From Voacanga thouarsii (taxonomy: Eukaryota > Streptophyta > Magnoliopsida > Gentianales > Apocynaceae): a DNA stretch of 64,000 nucleotides. Numbering within the stretch: the stretch's first letter is position 1; the number at the start of each line of letters is the position of its first letter. The notes beneath the pieces were generated by a model. The model made no database searches, was not told where the DNA came from, and saw only the letters and a list, made by a program, of their open reading frames with translations. Shown here one piece after another: positions 57,700 to 64,000 of this stretch. Where the stretch lies: the NCBI GenBank assembly GCA_026120185.1, contig JANUWF010000008.1, positions 1,364,001 through 1,428,000 of the forward strand. The letters are read 5' to 3'. The position numbers and the translations under genes are program-made.

Positions 57700-58440
57700 G
57701 CTACAAAGAATGAACAAATTATTGCTGAAAACCTGGCGACTGCTACATACACTTATTTAAATCCAAAACTTTTGTTCCATCCTAATGACAAGATCACCAA
57801 AAATAGTAGAAATTCAATCAAAAGAGAACGTAAAAGCCCTCCTTCATAAAGTAACTTTATGAATATTGGAATTTTCTCTTTTCTTAGTTTAACAATTTTT
57901 AAACATATACATCTAGATCGATCTACAATGATACATAATCTACAACAAAAGTTTTGGTACATGGCTTGCAAGAATTTCTATTCAAGCATTTTAGCAAAAT
58001 TTGGAGAATCTTTTCCATGCATTAACTACAGAGAAGATGTAGTTGCAAGACCAAGATACAATATTTAGCATTACAAAATAAGATTATTGACTTCAAATGC
58101 AATATGCTTATTTACTAATTCAATTCTGTGGTATAGATTTGATTTCGAAATTGAGATGCTAGATGATTCTGAACTATTGACTATCACTGCATTTGGTAAA
58201 TCTACAAAGAGTACCTTAATAGTTAGTGCTATGGAAGCAACGAAACTTTTTGAGCAAGTAAGCAATTTAAAACAAAAACTTCAATAAACCAAAAGAAAAA
58301 GAAAAATACTAATCTACACAATTCATATGCTGGATATTCCTCTTCCTTTAGATGATGCAATTTCAAAGATAAAAGGAAAAATTTACATAACACAAATTCA
58401 TCAAGCAAGATCTCGACTAGAAACTTTATAAACGAAGTAT
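57700..58440 (+). pseudogene. RPA1-like (replication factor A, C-terminal OB-fold) pseudogene, 5' part
   Basis: RPA large-subunit proteins bind single-stranded DNA. The C-terminal domain is an OB fold with a zinc ribbon. Here 57859-58287 is one frame with a single internal stop (58066-58068). It contains QQKFWYMACKNFYSS, FGESFPCINYREDVVARPRY and DFEIEMLDDSELLTITAFG, then ATKLFEQV, the usual order of that domain. Two of the four zinc-ribbon Cys appear lost (CKNF, CINY). Upstream pieces in other frames (NEQIIAENLATATYTYLNPK near 57708-57767; IVEIQSKENVKALLHKVTL near 57800-57855) fit the strand leading into the domain. It could derive from a host RPA1-like gene or from an RPA carried by a transposon. 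The opposite-strand ORF 57753-57971 is a shadow. Confidence 0.6.
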
Positions 58441-58610
58441 AATCTCCACTGCTTGTTTGAGGAAGACGAACTCAATTAGATTTCACCAATGCTGGTCACT
58501 AAACAAAAGAAAAGATGTTCTGCTACAGGTAACTATCAAACAACTATTTTTCTACCAATAAATCATTCTAAAACGAATTACAAATTTTATGCATTAAAAA
58601 ATCCAAAATA

Positions 58611-58615
58611 GATGG
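58611..58615. repeat. Target-site duplication GATGG, left
   Basis: Partner at 61696-61700. Confidence 0.82.
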
Positions 58616-61600
58616 TGTAACACCCTATATTTTATAACATAGTGGGCTATAACTTTATGGGATGTCGCCCCGTCTGATTGTTCAAACAACGAGTCTTTAT
58701 AACAAACTTCACTCAACAGGCAGCAACAATTTTTCCAAAATAGAAAAGTACATAGAATTTGACTTCTGATACAAACACTCAAGGGTATAACAGATCCAAG
58801 ATATTGCATGAGCCTCGGAGAGACCACTGCGTTTCCGTAACGCTTCTAGTCCCTAAAATTTTCAAAAAATAAATAAATAACACACGTGTGAGCATACAGC
58901 TCAGTGAGTCCCATGTGTGCTAATGTTTTCCACTGAAAAGATCTCATGAAGAGTAATCTCAACATAAGCAAGCTAGTTCAGAAATTCTCGTGTGAAAATA
59001 TTCTCAAATCAAGTATTCAAGGATTTCGAGTGAAAACATGTTGATTCAAGTATTTAGGAATTCTAATATAAAATATTCTAATTCAAATATTTGAGTATTC
59101 AAGTATTCATGTATAGTCAGTGCTTACGCCAAGTATTCAAGTCAGTACTTATACCAAGTAGTCAAGTTAGTGATTACGCTAAGTATTCAAGTTAGTGAAT
59201 ATTCAAGTTTGTGCATACGCCAAATATTTAAGTTAGTGCATACGCCAAGTATTCAAGTTAATCACGTATTGGATTTAAGGATTGACAAGTTCAAGAAATC
59301 AAGAATTCAAGATTCATATTACTCATCATGTTTCCAAATCCATATAGAAGGCTAGCACTTGAGCACATCAGGAAACCATGTATCTATATCAGGAAAATAC
59401 TTTACCACAATCAGGATTTGGAAATTGAAAAGATCACATGAGATATTTCATATCCAGGATATTCAAGAAATTGAATGCTTCATAATGATTTCAAATTCAA
59501 GTGTAACATTCATCTCATAATATATCAAGAAAGCATTAACTATATAAGAAAAACATATGATCATTTCAGGAAAACACTTAGCTAAAATAAGATTTAAACA
59601 GGCAGTGGGACTCACCTCGTCTCCTAACTCAATGTGATGACGTATATAGTACTATTTATCATTTACAAAGCTTTGAAGATAAATGACCTATATCGAGAGT
59701 CATTCTAAACCCCACTTATCATTCCAAAGTACGACTAACACAAAACTATTATGTGAATATAAAATATTCTATTTTCTTCTTTCTCACTTCTTCCAACCAA
59801 AATGAGATAAATATTTGGAATGATCAAAGGCTCATTAATTTATTTCCATCTCTTTATTCAAACAAATATCGAAGGTTTCTATATGTTCTTGTGATCTCTC
59901 TTTCATCCATTAACACCAATAGAACAATACTTGAGTTTATTTCTTGCTAATGAAAATTCTGCATTTCTTCATTCTTGTCACACTTGTTTGTTTATATCAT
60001 AACTTTTAATTTATAAGTCCAATTGATGTCAAACTTGTTCCAAAATGTCCTCAAGACATTCCTTTACAATTTTCAATTCATGAACCACTGATTTTCCTTC
60101 TTATTTCACTCAGTTTTGGGTCCAACTTCTCAGCTTCTCAATCTCGTTATTGTTTTGGCAGCTTGTGATATTTTCATCATAAATTTTTACTGACAACTCC
60201 AAATCATGTAAAATTAGTCCCAAAATGATCCTAAGGCATTTAGATACATGTGTCCAGTCATGAGGTTCCAAATGAACAAGCCAATTTGTACAGTTTTTTT
60301 TTCAAGGCTGCTCGGGATTTCTTCAAAACAGAATTTCTGTTTTTGTTTCCTTTCTTCACACCATCTATTCTACTTTAATCCTAACAACTATATAACAATT
60401 AAACCATCTTAAATTCCATCATAATGACTTTCAATTCTCTGATTTTCAGAGATACTTAGCCCAGCAAAATCATATTTTCCAACATCAAGTTCAACAAGTG
60501 CAAACAACAACATTAACAATTCATTTTCTTCAACAATTAATTGCATCTTCCTTTCCATTTCTTTCACCTTTACAGCCATGAACAACCACCCAAACCACCA
60601 TCAAAACACCTTCATATACCTTATAAAACATAGTATATAAACCCTCAAACAACCGGCACACATATACACACACCAATCTTCACCAAACATAGAAGTCATG
60701 CTAGACAAATTGACAACTTTCATATTTTCCCAACAATATTCATACCATAATAATTCTTGCAATGAAATCTACAACTTTAATTAATCATGTATAGCTTTTT
60801 ACCTTGTGTATGAGATCTTCTAGCTTGATTTTGCTCCAAGAATCACCAAGAACACACACTTCTCTCTCTCTTTTCTAATTTTCCTTGATTTTTCTCAACT
60901 TTTTCTCTTATTTTCTCTCTTATTCTTCTCTCTTTTTTTCCTCCCTTATAGCTGCACGAAATCTGGCTGTTTTCATAGCATTTCCAACGCCATTTGCTGG
61001 TCAAAATTGTGACCAAATTGGTCACATATTGTGGCTAACTATACATGTCATTTTCTCAAATTTCCACCATTTTCCTTATTATTTCTTAAGCTTATTTAAT
61101 AAGCTTCTATAATTACATAATCCCATAAATATTTCACCCCTCTAATGTGTTTTGACACTTTTTTCCATCTACCAATTCGGCCATTTGCTTCAATTTCGTC
61201 TGCATTTTAGAATTTTTCTTAGAAATAACAAAAACTCGAGTATTGAAAAAATATTTTATTCCACCAATAAATTCTATAAATTCCACTGAATTCAATGGTA
61301 ACATTCAAAATCTTCAATTCCTTCTCAATCTTGTAAAATTTACGGTCAAGATCTCGATTGCGGTCAAAATTACAAAAATGCCCCTAATACCTCCGATAGC
61401 TTAATTTATACCAAAATAGTCGTCTCATTACACTGACCAGTTTTTATTCTCAATGTACCCTTAAATTCTTATTCTACTAGAAATAGTCGCAATTTGAAGA
61501 TTTAGGGTACGGGTAGAACAAATTTAAAAATTCCATTCAAGTCCCCATAATTTCAAATTTTCAATAATACCCTTAAATATATTTATCATACCAAAACGTT

Positions 61601-61695
61601 CATCTCATTATACTGATCATTTCTTATTCTACTCACTTATACAAATTCTTATTCTATACATAGTAGTAACAATTAAAGTACAAAAGTGGTTGTTA
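58616..61695 (-). repeat. Solo LTR of a gypsy family, 3080 bp
   Basis: The left edge TGTAACACCC corresponds to an LTR end of GGGTGTTACA. The right edge is TTGTTA, i.e. minus-strand TAACAACC with TG changed to TA. GATGG borders both sides. The GGGATGTCGCCCCGTC block (58660) resembles GGGGCGACATCCCC near 25737, and GTGAGCATACAGCTCAGTGAG (58888; last base omitted when aligned) is a motif I associate with chromovirus LTRs. A stretch at 59060-59270 repeats CAAGTATTCAAGTTAGTG-like words. No internal region remains; the small ORFs in it are not coding. Confidence 0.82.
59095..59270. repeat. Short degenerate tandem repeat in the solo LTR
   Basis: Five or six imperfect copies of a unit close to GTGCTTACGCCAAGTATTCAA, of about 25-35 bp, in tandem. 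Confidence 0.75.
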
Positions 61696-61700
61696 GATGG
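61696..61700. repeat. Target-site duplication GATGG, right
   Basis: Partner of 58611-58615. Confidence 0.82.
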
Positions 61701-61840
61701 AGAAGTATCAAGGATTGCAAAAAGATCACTTGAAGACAAGTTTGATAAGAAAATACCAGAAGTTGACAAAGACACTGCGTCAAGCTATGCAAGTATTGCA
61801 AAAAGTCCAAAATAGAGTGATCAAGAAGAAGTGCATCTAA
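61701..61840 (+). pseudogene. Possible 3' part of the RPA1-like pseudogene
   Basis: The sequence right after the solo LTR reads open as EVSRIAKRSLEDKFDKKIPE, then VDKDTASSYASIAKSPK, before a TAG at 61815. It is polar and coding-like in composition, on the same strand as the fragment interrupted at 58615. I cannot match it to a domain; calling it the downstream exon is inference from position. Confidence 0.4.
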
Positions 61841-64000
61841 GGTTATCTTTTATCATATTTGTTGCAATAATTTCATCTAAACTCAACTATATTATATATT
61901 TTATTTCTGCATTTCTCCACCCTAATGATTTTAATTATTATGAACTAATGTTTTTTAAGTCTTCAAAAACTCTATTTCTTATCTCAACTCATTTAGGTCA
62001 ATTGCAAAGACATCACTCAATTTACCTTATGTTTATCGTGCGCTTATATATGTGTATATGTTTACCATACAAATTTCTTTTTCTATTTAGTTGACGTGTT
62101 TGGGAATTATATAAAAATACAAATGTTTTGCAACAACATCACTATAGTTTACATTACAAATTAGGGATGTCAAGAAATTATACTTTTTTTTATTTCAAAA
62201 ACTATGTTGTAGATTAGACAAAAGTTCAGTTAACTAGGGATAGTTTTCAATATTTATATTTCATATGACTATAATTTTATTTATTTATTTAGGAGGGGTG
62301 GGGGGTAATGATACTTGTCTGCATGAATTCTCTACATTTATGAATAATTTGTGATACCATGTATTTGACTTATTTTATACTATTATGGTCAATTTATAAA
62401 GGTGTTTTTAAGATTTAAGTGCAGGTGGTGTTTTCCCTATTATAGCCTAACATTACTTCTTTTTGGGTGCAAAAATGCTTCTCAGAATGTGCTTTTTTGT
62501 GCTATTTACACTATTCCTTATCCTTCTGTTATATTTTTAGGTTGATGGTTCTTATTTAGATTATTTTTTATTTTAGACTATGTCCAAGGATAAGGATTGT
62601 TTTTCCAGTTAAATTTTAATGTTATTACATATCGCCTAGACATGACTTGAAGAATCATCAAACTGTCTATAGTACAATAATCATAACGAAATAATTCGAT
62701 ATGAAAATAACTCAAATTGAAGGCTTGAATGATCCAATAGTGTAGAATATGTCATGCCATATTGACAAATTTTTTAAAGAACTCCCTTTTAGCAATAGAC
62801 TTTTTGTGATAATTTTGTAAAAAATATAAAAAAAATTGTTACATAATTTGTGCTATATCGAGTGCATTTGAAACTATCTAATATGGATGCTGAACATTTC
62901 ACCATTCTCTTTCATATCACTTACACAAATTAAATGTACAATACTTCTATAACTTCCACAAATTAAAAGATAAGTTTCATAAAAATCATATCTAAACATA
63001 TAAAACATTTATTTTCAATGATTACATGAGACAATTGGTTATTATTCGATTAAAGTGATCTGAAGAATGAGCAAAATACATATAGTTTCTTGTTAATAAT
63101 ACAATCATTAAATATATATATATATTTAATATATATATATATATATATATTTAATATATGCACTACAATACAAAATAGGTAAAACCGCGTGGAGACGGCA
63201 ACTAGTGTATCAACAATTGTTTTTGCAAGATAAGATGTAATTTCATTAAAATAATAATGTAAAAATAAAGTATTTAATTTGTAATTCTGTAGAATTAAAT
63301 ATATAATCATTTTTAAAATTAGATCAAGGAAATAAGAAAAACTCCGCTTTTTTCCCCCTCTTTGGATTATGATCCTTCTTTCTGCTTTGCTTATGTATCT
63401 TTCCCTTCACTTAAAGACTACAATGGAGGAAAAGCAAATTTGGGAGGAAAAGTTACTCCCTTCTTATATTATCTAATCTTCCCCTCTAATTTTAGAGGGA
63501 TTAGAGTATAAAATATATTAAAAGATAAATATATTATTTTTATATTTTTAAAAATTAAAATAATAAATATAATAGTAAAATTAATATAATAAAAAATTTA
63601 TTTACTTTTATCTCACCCATCTAAACAAAATATTATTAAATCTAATTTATTTCACCTGAATAAAATAAAAGTACTAGGGCATGTTTGATAACCCGATTGA
63701 TTATTTAAAATTGAATGAATTAATTACTTATTTTATTAAGTACATTTAATAACTATTAATATTAAGTGTTTAATTAATTAAGTGTATTTGATAACAAATT
63801 TTTATTATTATTTAATTTATTAAGACGTATTGAAATCATGTTATAAATTTTAAGCAAATTGAAAGTTACTTAAGTTTGAAGTCAGAATATGTTAATTACT
63901 TATCTAATTATTAATACTATTTTATATTAAATCTAAACTGTAATAAAATATAATATAAAAATAAATTATAATTAATTTAAACTTCAAATTCACACTTAAT
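61841..64000. other. AT-rich sequence without recognisable genes
   Basis: No coding motif. TA runs lie at about 63113-63155. A possible MITE-like start is at about 63677 (CTAGGGCATGTTTGATAAC), followed by TTAATTA-rich DNA to the window edge. The 87-codon frame at 61831-62094 is hydrophobic and AT-driven, with no sign of being a gene. Confidence 0.5.
63113..63155. repeat. TA dinucleotide runs
   Basis: Two TA arrays separated by TTTAA, with ATTAAATATATA repeated on each side. Confidence 0.9.

Noticed and set aside
57753..57971. 72-codon minus-strand ORF
   Set aside because: Antisense to the RPA1-like frame, whose motifs are on the plus strand.

Overview
The window is nuclear DNA from a flowering plant, probably a eudicot. 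It is AT-rich and consists almost entirely of nested, decayed LTR retrotransposons. The pol sequences are of plant Athila, chromovirus (Tekay/Del-like and a second family) and Ty1/copia type. No intact host gene, rRNA, tRNA gene or CRISPR array was seen. This is what pericentromeric or other gene-poor heterochromatin looks like; the location is inference. The only likely non-LTR coding remnant is a broken RPA1-like (replication protein A large subunit, C-terminal domain) fragment near 57.7-58.3 kb, resuming at 61.7 kb.

Layout, left to right. 1-8308: 3' part of an Athila-type Ty3/gypsy element (protease, RT, RNase H, integrase, long 3' non-coding region, 3' LTR 6718-8308). A 2035-bp solo copia LTR (3466-5500, minus, TSD GCTCT) is inserted in it. 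8309-18801: a second Athila copy that resumes mid-pol and ends in its own 3' LTR (17212-18801). Its pol is split by a complete 5744-bp non-autonomous LTR element on the minus strand (8983-14726, TSD CCCTT) with one intact 171-codon ORF. 18848-20269: minus-strand LTR-like sequence with a large AAT microsatellite. 20270 to about 25770: a very long LTR (unit A) with a fairly well-kept Tekay/Del RT-RNase H fragment embedded inside it.

27.0-32.87 kb: a minus-strand chromovirus with LTR, PPT, integrase, RNase H, RT, protease, gag and leader. 32868 to about 35.86 kb: LTR and internal region of another Athila-derived non-autonomous element on the minus strand, running into A/T-rich low-complexity sequence. 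37521-40418: 5' LTR, tRNA-iMet primer site, leader, gag zinc finger and protease of a plus-strand member of the same chromovirus family. 40419-44286: a second copy of the long LTR (unit B, minus). 44287-52012: a plus-strand copia element (integrase, RT, RNase H, PPT, 3' LTR). It carries two solo LTRs of other families (45443-46965, TSD CCTTC; 49994-51708, TSD AAGAG). 52013-56400: chromovirus LTR fragments, a third piece of the long LTR (unit C), and a minus-strand copia 3' LTR, RNase H and RT.

56.4-64 kb: lower-copy-looking sequence with the RPA1-like pseudogene, split by a 3080-bp solo LTR (58616-61695, minus, TSD GATGG), then AT-rich DNA to the end.

Nothing here works as a gene system today: every pol has stops, frameshifts or lost catalytic residues. 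The most notable signals are structural. They are the small ORF of the non-autonomous element, the pol fragment captured inside a long LTR, and GGCGCC-centred paired motifs, arrayed at about 102 bp in two otherwise different LTR families. Repeat boundaries were set by eye from TSDs, TG..CA ends and copy-to-copy comparison. Lineage names rest on recognised protein motifs, not on a search.
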